A stretch of DNA of 64,000 nt from Exophiala sp. HKRS030 (lineage: Eukaryota > Ascomycota > Eurotiomycetes > Chaetothyriales > Herpotrichiellaceae): contig JAHWDD010000002.1 in the NCBI GenBank assembly GCA_023897205.1, positions 7,316,001 to 7,380,000 of the forward strand. Reading direction: 5' to 3'. Of the stretch, positions 34,401-46,004 are shown one piece after another. The translations under genes and the position numbers were made by a program. How positions within the stretch are numbered: the stretch's first letter is position 1; each line of letters starts with the position of its first letter. The notes beneath the pieces were generated by a model that worked only from the letters and a program-made list of their open reading frames with translations, had not been told where the DNA came from and did no database searches.

Positions 34401-35610
34401 TGAGACGGCAGATTGGCTGCCTATTCGGGCGGTCGTTCCCTGCCAGCTTGGCGGCAGATCTGCCAACATTGTATTGGCTATCGTCTCAGGTAGATCCACT
34501 GCAAGTCTCTTCGATGTACCTGGTCGTACTGCTCAAAGTACCGCAGTCAAGTCCATGAGTGATGTGCTCCCTTCAATGTTCAGGTAGCTGAAATTGTAAC
34601 GTCTAGTTACCATGACCCGGACTGGTTCTCTTGGTCTTGCAGATCTTTGCCGTTCAAAATTTTCTGCCGGCCAAAAAAATTTCCTTCCTTCGACAGGCAG
34701 TAAACGTACAAACGTACTGGTCGAGGCGCGATTTGTGGCCCTGGCAGCTGCGCTAGCTCTGCCTTACGTCAACTTTCTGGCAACGAAGGACCATCGACCA
34801 AATGCATTCATTCTTACTTTCTCGATGTGTCGTTGGCGCGATACTGTACTCTCAAGGGGAGAATATCTCGCGTCGAATTCTGGGGTTCTGGCCGTTTTGT
34901 TACTTGAGTTCATGAGGCAGCTTCTTGACAAGGCAACATGGCAACTTGTCAATAAGGCGACAGACAAATTTTGGCCCCCGCCCTTAACTGAAGTTGTGAG
35001 TATTCCTCCTAAGTTCTTGGATGCTCAAACTAACGGCAGGTAGGAAAAGTGTTTCTCTCCTGCCATCAGAGTTAACTCCGCAGGGCCGCAAGAGAATGAA
35101 GAGAAAGAGAAAATTAGTTCCAGAGTCTCTGTGCGCTGCCTGATTATGGACAGCGAGACGCTGTAGGCTGCTGTTAAATGTTAAATGATTCTGTGCTGGG
35201 AGAGCTCCCGTCGAATGCTTCACTCGCTTGTCAGGTGCAAGCTCTTCGTCTTGCTCTTCATTTTCATCCAGACCATCGACTCTCTCGGCCGTCGAACGCG
35301 TGCAGGTGAGGTTCAGTTCAGTGTCACTTATTCTCCCAACAGCTCACGCTTCTACAGTGTATTACAATTCTTAAGCAATATGCCTCCCCAGCACCTGTAC
35401 TCAGTGGTATATGCATTACACCTGTGGGCATGATAGGAACGGTGAATTTGTTAAATGTGCCAAACATACAAAGGAAGGGGGACAATGCGGTTCGGTGGAC
35501 AGACAGGAAGAAAAGGCCTCTACGCATGCGTGTGCTAGCTGCCCGAAGCATTAGCCGAAGAAGGATACGATTCATGAGGCATTCATTAGGGCCCGATTAA
35601 GTCTATGTTA
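34401..35610. other. spacer after RIP block
   Basis: About 1.2 kb of normal base composition. One plus-strand frame (34612-35043, ATG start, 143 codons) is open but shows no domain or convincing protein character. No other gene is supported. The composition change at about 34400 marks the right end of the old repeat. Confidence 0.4.
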
Positions 35611-36120
35611 CTACCAAGGACGCCCAGCTCCAGATTCATCAGCTAGTTTAGCTCTAAGACCCTGTTTCTCTTCATCTCTTGCACTGCTGCTCCAGTCCTT
35701 CGTACCAACAAGAACTGATGCCTCGAAATCAATGAACCTGGGTCCTTGACGCGTTATGATGGTGTTATATTTGACAAGATCGCCATGAATAAGGTAGAGA
35801 TGGAGTTAGTCGAGAGCTTGTTCTGCTTCCTCAAGATCACTAAGCTCAGGGAAACGCCCCTCGGCTTTCTCAATTAAGAAGCCGATAACGCGATCTCGAC
35901 ACGTCTCGAAAACATAGCCGATAAATCCCGGAGCCAGAGAGTAGGGTGCTAGCTGATGGTAGGCTTGGATCTCCTGAGTCACCCACCTTCTCTCGTGTGG
36001 AAACCGTGCTATCTTGAGAAAATACTCTCGTCCTTCACAAGATACCCTTGAGGTTCTCGATTTGTATTCCTGAACGATGGATAGGCTCGCAATGACGTAT
36101 AATGGGTCTCCAAAACCCAA
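35611..36120 (-). pseudogene. kinase-like (APH-type) pseudogene
   Basis: Frame of about 170 codons resembling the small protein-kinase-like/aminoglycoside phosphotransferase fold common in fungi. It reads YFLKIARFPHERRWVTQEIQ (with the ATP-site Lys), YQLAP-type linker, FIGYVFE, then, after one TAA stop at 35806-35808, LHLYLIHGDLVKYNTIITRQ and GPRFIDFEASVLVG. HGDLVKYN is the catalytic loop and IDFE the metal-binding motif. Apart from the single stop the domain core is well kept, so inactivation may be recent. The N-terminal end runs into a minisatellite without an ATG. Confidence 0.66.
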
Positions 36121-36124
36121 TATC

Positions 36125-36445
36125 TGCTCTGAAATTTGCGAGTGTGCTGGGCGAGTGTGCTGTGCGCGGCCGATAGTGGTTATTATTTGCGCAGGCGAGG
36201 CGTGGGGCGAGTTGTGCGCAGGCGATAGTGCTGTGCGCAGGCGAGGTTGCTGTGCGTAGGCGATAGTGCTGTGCGTAGGCGAGGTTGCTGTGCGTAGGCG
36301 AGGGATGCTGTGCGCCTAGGCATTTCAAGCCGCTTAGGCGAGAAGCTGCTTGGACGAGAAATAGGCGTGAAGCTGCTTAGGCGTGAAGCTGCTTAGGCGT
36401 GAAGCTGCTTAGGCGTGAAGCTGCTTAGGCCGGGCAGGATGTCGC
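36125..36445. repeat. tandem repeats rich in taggcg
   Basis: Two neighbouring arrays built on the same core. About 36200-36305 has copies of a unit like gtgctgtgcgtaggcga, alternating with gaggttgctgtgcgtaggc. About 36362-36430 has four near-perfect copies of taggcgtgaagctgct (16 bases). The array lies directly before the broken kinase-like gene and has probably displaced its start. Confidence 0.85.
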
Positions 36446-36833
36446 ACAGGCGAAAGGCAAGTGGGCAAGCTGCCTACGCGAGAGTTCACAGACTTGTCTC
36501 CGCCCGAGCAGCGTCAAAAGCCGCCTAGGCGGAAACGAATATGCTTAGACGAGTAGCTGCCCCGCCTAATTCGATACTGGGTTAGCCAGACTCTTGTTAG
36601 ACAAAAAGGCTCAATTAAATTTTCCGTATTCTATACTGTACAATCTCAATAAATCTGCTTCATCCGCAAGATTTGGCCTTGACCAGTTGTCGGTATGAGG
36701 TTAACTCATTTCATCACTGAAAAGTAGGTGACTTCTTGTCAATTGATGTCCTAAGAGCCCGCCTTGAACTTAAAGACTTGGCTTTACGTCCGTGAAATGT
36801 GCGAATTTTCGGCATTCATCTCCGCAATTCAGA

Positions 36834-37040
36834 ATGGACACGTCGAATGCTCATCCGCCAAAGAGGGATAGGAGTGCCGAAAACTTCAGAAAGAGGTGGC
36901 GCACTTTCATGAGAAACGGACTTCAGGTGCATCGAAAGTACCAAGCTGATGTTTACATTTTGCTCCGCCACAGAGGCCGGTTGTATGAGTTCAAAACCAC
37001 TGACAACTCGTGGCCTGCCTCACCTGAAGACATTGTATAG
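36834..37040 (+). CDS. short MADS-box-like (SRF-type) protein
   Basis: 68-residue protein from the ATG at 36834 (upstream in-frame start is GTG only). It reads RSAENFRKRWRTFMRNGLQV, HRKYQADVYILLRHRGRLYE, then SWPASPEDIV. The pattern of a basic helix, then ADVYxLLRxxGRxY and WPPSPE, is that of very short SRF/MADS-like proteins found in many filamentous fungi. Family knowledge: MADS domains bind DNA as dimers; whether these short versions do is uncertain. It is next to, and convergent with, the DUF3435 recombinase gene, and both may belong to the same element. Confidence 0.6.
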   Translation: MDTSNAHPPKRDRSAENFRKRWRTFMRNGLQVHRKYQADVYILLRHRGRLYEFKTTDNSWPASPEDIV

Positions 37041-37391
37041 CTATGACCTGTCATCCGTATCGACAACTGCTGACCGTCAATGACAGCCAAAAAGTTTCCC
37101 AGTGTCGGTACAGGTGACAGCTCCCAATGCGGCTTCAGCGAATGACAACTAAGCGACAAGAACGAGGAACTGAAGAAAATGGTATGAAGACGATAACCAT
37201 CGGAACACACAATCTGCAGTACTCTACTACTGTATATGCGTAAATAAAATATTATTTAACCTTAAAACAACCCGTCTCCTGCATAATACCCACCTGAACC
37301 TCCTCTATCCTCAGACAGGAGTTACCCTGTAGAGATCGCAATGAATGAGATGCTGCGACCTCAGGCCCCGGATCATGCTGAAAACAGAAGG

Positions 37392-39808
37392 TCAAGGTTT
37401 GGATAGTGTTCCGTGGACCTTGAGAGCGTGATTTTGCAAATGGGTTTTGTCAGACAGTGACTGTTGACAAATCAGGCACTCAAGTTTCTCCGTGAGCAGG
37501 AGTTTTAGATGCCTCCTTTGAAAATGTTTGGATAGGTCAGTAGGACTGTGAAACTCGCGGATTAGTTCCTCTATGGAAGGATCGTCTGGCTCTAAGGAGA
37601 GTGCGGCGCCGACGCAAAGAAAACACTTCCTGGGCCGCTTATTTTCCTCCGTGGCAATGACGGACTTGGCGGCCTGGACCGCGGGACTATCCTCGGGTTG
37701 ATCACGAGTGGCCTTGGAGTGCGGAATCTTGCGGATGGTCAAAGTGCCGGAACGAACAGTCGGACCCTCCTGCAAGGCGCAGTATGCAATGACAGCCTCA
37801 ATAGCGCGGTCCCTGCGCTGGCACTCGCCTTCGATCGTGGTGGATGCCGGAGCCGTGATCGCCGCGATGAGACGCTGCTGTGCTGGGAGCTGACGACGGA
37901 TGTCGTCACCCGCTGGAGTGTCGGCGAATGGATCGCCTCGCAGCTGGCGTTCAATGTCCTCTATAGCCTGGTCGTTCGTCCACCCGGCCCTGATCTTCTG
38001 TTTCAGGCCCCTCTGGAGTGATTGTGTCAAGTTCCGCAGCCGGCGCCTCACATTTATGTGCTCTATTGACCCCTGCGGCAGGTTCTCGAGATTTTTCTTC
38101 AGCTGTGCCACCTCGAGATTGGTGCAGACGGATAAGGATTGCGCCCTGGTTAGTCCCAACGGCCGCCGCTGGCTGATCGAATGACCAATGCTGTAGGACT
38201 GCTTCATCAAAGCCTGCTGTGGCCTGAGACCACGGATGATGGCCATTGGATCTGCAGAGATCTCACGTCCCAGGTAGTGTCTCTGGAAGGGGTCCGAGTT
38301 GGCATGACCGAGCATCAAGTTTCGCAGCGCATCGCTGACCTCATCTACATTGCATTGTTAGTGAAACCAAAGGCCCGGCGACATATTCGGGCGGTACTAA
38401 CTGCTCTGATTAAATTCGTTCCCCGCGTTATACCGGAGATTGTACGGGATCGTGCCTATTTCGAGGCCCATGATCTCTCCGATCTGTTTGGTCCAGGCCG
38501 CTATCATGGCGTAAGTGATGGGCTTCTTGGGAGACAGCTCATATCCGGTCAAGGTTTTAAAAGGTCGTCGAAATATGCACACATCGTGCAGCTCAGGCTG
38601 TAAAGGTATGGGCAACTCTAGCTCGCCAGAGTAGATTTCCAGCTTGTTCAGTTGTCGAGGTGAATTGAGGTTCCGCACACGAAACGCCCGGTGACGAAAG
38701 AGGATGCCTAGTAGATATACGTGCATGCTAAGAGACAGGGACGAGTCGAAAAAAGTCTCTGGAATGTACGTGGTGGTCCTATTCAATTGAGTCAGTATCC
38801 CGGGTCAACGGGCTGTCTCAAACAGTGCACGCACGCGTCCTTGGCCCCAAGGTAGCCCTTGGTAAACTCCGTTGTGAACTTGATGATATTTCTGTGCGGA
38901 CCACCGTCCGGGTCTCTTGCACGCAGTACTTGGATGTCTCCGAAGCGCAGCTTCAGGATGGACGTCGGACGAGCACCCGTCGGGGCCATCATGATGAGAA
39001 AGAGGACGGCCAGAATGCGAATTTCGCCGAGATGAAATGACTTTTTGGTCGTGCTTAAGGTTGTCAAGATCTGATCTTGGAGGTTTTGAATCGTCATGCA
39101 GCGATTCCTTCTTCTCTGGCGGCTCAGACCGTGCTCAGCCGACAACCTCATCAGACACTGCATAGCATCAGCATATTCGTACTTGAGTGAGAAGGAAGAG
39201 GCGACTCACGCCTTGCATCTTGTCGATCATTTCCGGGTCAAGCCTTCTTCCCATACTTCTTCTATATACCCCTTAGAAATGCTTCCACTTAGTTTGCAGA
39301 GAGCTCTCCTTTTTTATGCCTTTCTTCTTTCGGCCATCTTTGCCGGTCTTCTGGTTTAATAGCCAGTCAAAAAAATGATAGAGCATTGCAGCATTTACAT
39401 GTTTAAAACACTCCTGCGACTTCTTCTCGAGGACTTAGGCGCAGAAACTGCAAGGCACATTGTCAGCATGGATATGGAAGAGGTGTTCGGAGAACCATAC
39501 AGCGTCTACTGGTCCTGCATAGACTCCAGCTGTTTTTCGAATGCTTCTGTACGGCGGCTTGGTATAGTCGCTTCATCAAATGACGCCAGCGCGCGCTTGT
39601 AGTATTCTAGCGGGTGAATGTTTCCACCGAACAGCTGGCCTGTATGACTGCCGGTGTTGGCATTGGCAGTATTTCCGTCGCCGTCCTCAAGATCGCTGGT
39701 ATCCGTGGTGGAAGCGGTAGACTCTTCATAACAAGAGTCACTCTCGCCGAAAGAAGAAGGCGACTCGGAGCTATAGTTATTATCGAGGAAAAAGTCGAAG
39801 GAAGCCAT
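37392..39808 (-). pseudogene. DUF3435 tyrosine recombinase (Starship captain)
   Basis: Minus-strand captain, five exons: 39808-39501, 39447-39210, 39157-38835, 38778-38402, 38344-37392; introns of 53, 52, 56 and 57 bases join in phase, 733 codons. N-terminal part: PLEYYKRALASFDEA, then FKHVNAAMLYHFFDWLLNQK and KKESSLQTKWKHF. Recombinase core: LGEIRILAVLFLI, PTGARPTSILKLRFGDI (catalytic Arg), FTTEFTKGYLGAKDA, YLLGILFRHRAF, TIPYNLRYNAGNEF (second Arg) and LMLGHANSDPFQRHYLGREI (His and nucleophilic Tyr). C-terminus: two zinc-finger-like parts (CFLCVG, CLICQQSLSDKTHLQNHALK). Three in-frame stops remain in exons 1-2 (TAG at 39506-39508, TAA soon after intron 1, TAA after KWKHF), at least one at an expected Trp. 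The C-terminal two thirds are intact. Confidence 0.88.
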
Positions 39809-41280
39809 TCTGGCGAGACTGAGACAATGACAGGCTTCCCAAGAGCTGGAGAGTGTAATGACCAGATTCAAGTGAACGAGAGGGAAGAAATCATAGTCTA
39901 CAGGGAGGGAAAAATGCAATAGGTACTCAAAAAGGGTATTAGGTAGCAGCGCAGAGGCTTTTTGGCAGAATCGTCTTCTCTGGTACGGGCAAGCCGAACA
40001 CGGGTCACACGGTTGCACGGATGATAGGTCGCTCCGAGAAAGTCTTTTGCAGATCCTATCGACAAGCATGCCATGCATGAATTTGCACGGGCTACGAAGA
40101 CGTGACATAAGGGAGCGAAACCACAGAGTTCTGATGCTAATATAATATTAAAACCACGGCAATAGAAAGGAGCTTGCTTGGCAAAAAAATAGAACCAAAT
40201 CGCCATGTCGCTTCTGCCTGTCATCTTGTAGGATTGTCTGAACCATATCCCTAGCTGCTATACTATACATAATAAGATGCCACTGGTTTTCGCACAGAAT
40301 GTGCGTTAGCTTGTGCTTTAAGGAACGGATAGGTGAGTCAAATATGACCAAGTAGACAAGTGCTATTGCCGTCAAAGGCTCGCAGAATATATATATCAGC
40401 CTGTCTGCTCCGGTTGATGGCTTTTATTCACAGGCACTACAATCGAGAATACAGCATGACATAGTTCCACATCGGAAAAAAGTTCTCGGCCTTGTTTCGA
40501 AGGAGGAAGAGTCTCCCGGACCAGGTAGAGCTGGGACTAAGACCAAAGGCCCTGCGAGCTGCAAAAGATGGTCCTCAGCGACATACGAATCAGTTGCTCG
40601 ATCATTTGATCAGCAAGACAAAAGAGGCTGGCTATCTGCGAGAAAGTATTGCGACGAACTTGTGCTTTTCGCAAGAGCTCGACCGATTGCTTCTGGTTAT
40701 AGCGTTCTACTGCGAAGGATTACTTGCGACAAATAAACGTTATAAAGAAGATATGGAGCATGTTTACACAATATTATAATGCCTATTGAAGACATGAGAT
40801 TGGTTAGACTAGGTCGGTGGTCAATAAGCTCCAGACGAGAATTAACACTTTTTATTGATACGTTATCGCGTTTCTCTATATTTCTTGCACACCATAGGAC
40901 AGTAAAGTACTGTACCGTGCCGTAGTCATGAGACTTTTAGGTGCTACGCTAACTCAACCTTAATTCATGACTGTAATTGCTGTCGCCTTAACTGCGGAGT
41001 TATTTGTGTTTATCTGCGCACGGCGGTGTTGATGGCTACTTAGTGGAAGCACGATATGCGAGACTGTTTGTTGACAAGACGTCGCGGCGGGAATCTTAAA
41101 CCTACCACAAGCGCCCGCACGATCCTAGGTAGAGCGAAGCAGGGTTTGGTTTTGTCCATTTCATGACACGAAGAGATGTCTTGGGACCATAGGGCTCGCG
41201 TTAAATGACCTGCCGCGCTCCTTGGAAAGACAGTATCAGTCTCTAGCATTTTGACCTCGGTCAGCTTTCACTCGTTACTA
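39809..41280. other. upstream region of captain 1
   Basis: About 1.5 kb. A frame at 40492-40779 is open for 95 codons but starts at TTG and matches nothing I know; it could be an internal exon. If the captain marks a Starship 5' end, the element edge would be expected here. I could not identify a terminal repeat or target duplication by eye. Confidence 0.35.
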
Positions 41281-41744
41281 TGGATGGATCAGGTCATTCT
41301 GGTGGATGCTGCATTGCCAAATTTTTGGTTGAATAAAATCACTCTCTCAACTATATCTTTCAGCAGCAGAAGGCGGAGTCGCGGTCGCTCGAATACCGTT
41401 ATAGAGAGCTCGAAAATAGAAATGCCGAGCTCAAACGGCAAAATCAGCAGCTTTCGGACCATTTCCGCTTGCAAGAAGACTTGATCGCGAAACAGCGCTA
41501 GGTTATTGCCATTCTTGAAGACAGCTTCAACCCCGAAAGTCGAGGTGCCACGATAAACATGGCAGCACTGTCGTAGGGATCGTCCAGTCTGTTCACCTAC
41601 AGTCCAGCCACGTCTAATGTTATCGACGGCTCGCTTTCTTCGGGACGGGTCGGGGAGGCAGCTACAACGACTAAAACCATGGAAGCATTATCGTCAGGTG
41701 AAGCATCAGAGGACCAGCCCAGGGAGGACGGGACTGTCAGCTAA
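41281..41744 (+). pseudogene. coiled-coil protein relic
   Basis: Short ATG-led exon near 41280, then a probable intron ending ctttcag at 41363, then a frame reading QQKAESRSLEYRYRELENRN, AELKRQNQQLSDHFRLQEDL, a TAG, VIAILEDSF, another TAG, a Ser/Thr-rich part and a TAA at 41742. The heptad-rich Glu/Leu/Arg stretch is a convincing coiled coil. The two stops are TAG at Gln- or Trp-like positions, again RIP-type. No family assignment. Confidence 0.5.
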
Positions 41745-42139
41745 GGAACGCTTAGGCTAAGACCACTACATTCAGCAACCAGCGTTAGCAAATATTAACC
41801 CAATGTATACTCTCGCTTACAGCGCCTGGCCTCATACCACAGATCGTATCATCTCCTTTAATGCACGAGTGAAACGAGTGCCATGTAGTGATGCATGTGC
41901 CAAAATGAGATACCAACGGACTTCATACAAAAGACTCATACAAAAGACTCATACAAAAGACATATCCGGCATTTCATAACCGTACAAGTAATTTAGATCT
42001 AAGACGATAGAAACTTTAGAATATCTAGCTTGTTATAGGCATTATTGACGAGTTATGATCACAAGTGTAGGATTTCGGAAACGAATAAAGGCATGCGCTA
42101 TTCGTGGAGAATGGTTAACTTGGTCCCACGTGATGAGCA
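41745..42139. other. spacer with short tandem repeat
   Basis: About 400 bases without a gene. It contains three tandem copies of a 13-base unit catacaaaagact around 41932-41970. Confidence 0.5.
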
Positions 42140-42538
42140 TCATGGACATATCTTGCGCTTCTTTGTAGCCAGCTCTTCGTCCTCTCCTGCATGCAGCAAG
42201 CTCGCCTAGGCCCTTAGAGACATGAGTTCCTGCTCACGTTCTTGCGCCTCCACCCAGGCAAAGCCAAGCAAAGAGTTCTGAGCCTCTATTGTGCCATCTC
42301 GCTCTTGGACGAGATGCACCTTCTCGCATAAGGCGTCCTTGCACTGCTCCAGCTCGAGCTGCAGTCTATCTCTTTCGAACGTCACATCAGCAAGCTGATC
42401 TTCACGTCGGCACAGCAGGCCCTCTAGCTCCTCGGCGCTCGAATCAAGCTATCTCATGCACAGTTAGAAATACGACACAGATCGTCAGTATAAATAACTA
42501 TCGCCTTCGCGTGCTAAAGGAGAGTCAATATTCTCCAT
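42140..42538 (-). pseudogene. coiled-coil protein relic, minus strand
   Basis: From 42449 downward one frame reads LDSSAEELEGLLCRREDQLA, DVTFERDRLQLELEQCKDAL and VHLVQERDGTIEAQNSLLG, a strong coiled coil, interrupted by one TAG (42206-42208), and ends at a TGA at 42140. A short ATG-led segment MENIDSPLAREGD at 42538 with an AG acceptor before 42449 suggests a first exon, although the donor is not clear. The family is unknown. Together with the plus-strand relic at 41281 it makes two decayed coiled-coil genes within 1.3 kb, reading toward each other. Confidence 0.45.
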
Positions 42539-44389
42539 GATGATTGCATATTAAGCCTACCGGACGAAAGCCACACCAAATTAGATTCTTATATCATAGT
42601 GCGACCTAGGTAATTAAAGACCTCTACCTCCGTAAGCTATAGTTCTGATGTCTATTAATACATTTCTTGTCGGCTCTCGACTGTGTTCAGTACTGACAGG
42701 CTGCGTACGGCTTGGTGTTTTTGTCCCTAGCAGTGAGGTCCATTGTTCACTTTAAGGACGGTAATAGCCAAGTTCCAAGCTTCAAGCTTCAAATGCTACC
42801 TGATACTTGCGCAAACACTTTGCCAGTTTGGATTCAGAAAATGACCTTTCGTTAACCTCTAAAATAGTTAGGATAAAAAGATCACGCAACCACTGCTGCT
42901 ATTAGATGGCAAATGGGTGGAATCTAATCCTTTTTGTAGATGAATCCGATTAATATTGCTCCAGTCCATAATGCCATTCAACATAATCATTGGATGAGGC
43001 GCCTGACGGATGTCTCTTTTCGCGCTGAAGTACTTAACACTTAAGGGATGACATTTTAGGAGATAGTGTTTCTGTAAGTTCAAAGACATGAATATTAGAT
43101 AAGATACGTTTGTTCTACCTATGGATACGGAGATATTTATTCTACCTGTTTGAGGGTCACAACGAGACTCGATGAACTTCCGCAACGTGCACGCGGAAAT
43201 GGTCGATGCTGCTTAGCTTCAAGCCGCTGCAATCTCAGTACCTCCTATTATAATTACGATTTCAAAGGAACATCTGGAGAGTTTTCCATTGCTTCTACTT
43301 TAACCCTCTTCTATTCACCTTATAGTATCTCATTATTCTCCTGTTTAAGTGCGAGGCATGCATTTTCCTGGTGGGCAAAGCGCGCCAGAACTCACCCAAT
43401 AAGTTAGAGATGATTTGCAGCTTTATCCAAACCTGCGGTAAGTTTCTATTTACAACTAGGAAGATCATACGTTATTATTTAGACAGAGACCTTATAGAAG
43501 TGGGCAGAACTATTTTGAGATTCTATGACTAGGGTTTTCCACATGTCACTCAACAACGAGGTGTCAAGACGTGTTAAAGGCTAAAGCAGAAACCCATTTT
43601 ACGGCCTATTGCGAAGTGTAGGTCCACGAAATGGGCACTAGTCGTGTTTTCACTTTCGCCTGACTCTTTTGGGCACGGAAAGAAGCATACTGAGAGCAGA
43701 CGCCTTACCGCCACTTCAATAATCACTAAGAAAAGTTGGCGTTGTGCGATTGGTAATGGGCCCAGTATGATACGCACCTCCCGTATGAAGCGTCACAATG
43801 AAGCGCACTCTGTGAGATTGTCACCCCAAAATACTTGTGTGTTTTCAGGAGTCTTTTACAAATCAATGTACTGGATATGCATTTAGACGAAAACATAGGA
43901 CGCTGCAAGAGGATTTTTCTTCGGCTTTTAGTAGGAACGTCTAGAAGGAGACCGGAGGGAGGGTAGGAAAAAAGACTAAACAACGATCCTCAAGATGGCA
44001 AGAGTTTGAAGACAGTGATGATATGATATCTATGGCTTTGAGTTCAGACTAAGTCTTACAGTACACCCGGTACTGTAGTATACACACGAACGTCACAAAA
44101 GGTTAAACTAGAGAAACTTCTACATTATAGTTGCTGATGAGATTGTTTACGATATCAGCGCAGGCTTTTTGCTCGTTACCCTTGTCCACGACGAATTTTT
44201 TCTATCTTTTCAACACGCACATAGGCTCCTTCAAATCCACTAAAACGAACACTGCCTTGTTTTAAAGGCTTGCATAGACGCTCGGCGCGCTTTTGCTGAG
44301 GTTAGTCTTGTAATGGTGATTGAAAGTGCTAGGCACACCTCCATTCGCAAAGAAACCCATGGATTGCACACGATTTGGTATGCGCCGTG
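42539..44389. other. gene-poor spacer
   Basis: About 1.85 kb with only short frames lacking protein character, moderately AT-rich. No repeats or RNA genes seen. Confidence 0.4.
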
Positions 44390-45111
44390 TTATAGACATT
44401 GCGGGTGTTTTCTTTTCATGTGTCTAACTAACCTATCCCTACGAATATTATCAAATGAAGCATCGCAAATTCTACAATGGATCTTAGAAACATCTAAACC
44501 TTCCATTGCGGCGCGCAGGCGATGGTCAGCCACCATGTGTCGTTGCCAGTCTCGTTTGTCAGTGTGACCCCGTGTACACTCTAAACACTTGTAAGGCTTT
44601 TCCTTCTTGTTCCGATATGCCCTAATCAAAGTTATTATACACTGAAGCCTGTAGCCTGGGTCAATACTCACGCCAGCTCTTCCGGCTTCTTTCTCTTTCG
44701 TCGCGTTCTATCCGGCTCCTTCTGGTGTAGCATTTGACTGTTTCCTTGGTTCGAGATTGGTGAGTGGCCATCCTCATAACTAGACTCGGGACTCCCTGAT
44801 GATTCGCTGCCCAACAGAGTAGCGGAAGTGACAGAGAAAACGGAATGCTCTCGAAGATTTTGGAGAGCATTCGATTGACTCCCAGGTACCAATTGAGTTG
44901 GAGGTGTCAAAGTAAGCAAAGCATATTCATATCCTTGCGTGCAGACTCCATGGGATGTTTGGTATGGGAGCTTTTCCACTGGTCCGCCTTTCAAGATTTC
45001 ATCTGAACGACTTGCTTGGTGTAGCGAAGAGTCACAGACTAGCTCTTTAGGGTCGATGGTTGCTTCCTCAGGAGGTATAACGATCCTCTTGTCTGGGTCC
45101 GACCAAACCAT
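44390..45111 (-). CDS. C2H2 zinc-finger protein
   Basis: Two exons, 45111-44672 and 44621-44390, joined across a 50-base intron (GTGAGT...GATTAG) give 223 residues. The N-terminal part is Ser/Pro/Thr-rich and acidic and ends in a basic patch RTRRKRKKPEELA, a possible nuclear signal. The C-terminal exon holds two fingers: YKCLECTRGHTDKRDWQRHM with the second His in VADH, and IHCRICDASFDNIRRDRLVR with HMKRKH. The arrangement is that of small fungal C2H2 regulators. The frame is clean and the start ATG at 45111 is the first in the frame. Its targets are unknown. Confidence 0.72.
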
Positions 45112-45944
45112 CGTGGCTGTATGTAAATAAGTTTAGCGCAATGGGGCGCAGTATAGCAGATATTGTTTGAGCTGTGGCTCGGGCGATTTTGCATGGACAC
45201 CTTTTTACGACCTATCCGGGTCCGGCAATTTAAAGTCCCCTACACTGGTGAGCTTGACACAGAGCACATTCGAGCGTGGTGGCGCACCATCTTGGAAAAC
45301 AACTGGGACGATCCAGGCAGCATCTGGCAGATATCAAGTTATCCATGGCGCCGAAGTGTTCACATTGACACAGGTCGTCTGTTGCCGATCGGCAACAACT
45401 CGCATCAGACAGCTGAAACCCTGACACGCAAACCCGATAATGCTGTTGCTACCTGTAGCGATGTTAGCACAGTAATCAAGTGCCAGTTGGAGCTCATACC
45501 AGTGCCTCCGAACCTTCCTCCAACAAAGGAGAAACAAGTGACAGTCCGACATAGGAAAGGTGAATGAGAAGAGATGACCCCTAGTAGTGAATGCAGTGGC
45601 AGAAGCATTCACTACCAAGGGCCATATGATGCAGGTTAGTAGGTTTGGATTGTATATTGAAGAGAAAGATGGTGTTTGCGTAGATGAAGATTCTGTCCTA
45701 CACTTATAGGCCTAGGTACTTTGGGTGGTACACTGATGCATCACATTTCCGGGAGATGTGTGACCAATGGTATCCTGCCTTTTTGGTGAGGCGTCCATGA
45801 AGTACGTATGCATCAACTCTCCTCTGATTGGCGCATCTGGAGGCCGGTGCATAAGAAGTCATGCAGCCGTTCTGTATGCTACGAGGCAGACTGGGAATTC
45901 GCGATTCGAGAGAGGCGGATCGAAATCATTCAAATCATTCAAAT
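45112..45944. other. spacer before LINE, with a hairpin
   Basis: About 830 bases. A frame at 45163-45567 is open (134 codons, TTG start) but unrecognised. A perfect 11-base-pair hairpin lies at 45584-45615. The right end contains the attcaaatc repeats that flank the LINE. Confidence 0.4.
45584..45615. repeat. perfect hairpin
   Basis: gtagtgaatgc at 45584-45594 and its exact inverse gcattcactac at 45605-45615, separated by a 10-base loop. No gene relation is evident. Confidence 0.7.
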
Positions 45945-46004
45945 CATTCATTCAAATATCTGGAGAGTTGGTGCCCGTAGGAGGCCCTGCCGAGCCAACA
46001 CACG

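Noticed and set aside
34612..35043. 143-codon open frame as a gene
   Set aside because: No domain, signal or family likeness; it may be chance openness in normal-composition DNA.
36125..36445. CRISPR-like array
   Set aside because: Units are contiguous tandem repeats without unique spacers and the organism is a fungus; it is a minisatellite.
39375..39602. Plus-strand frame opposite captain 1
   Set aside because: It is antisense to exon 1, intron 1 and exon 2 of the captain, whose spliced sense frame matches the DUF3435 family.
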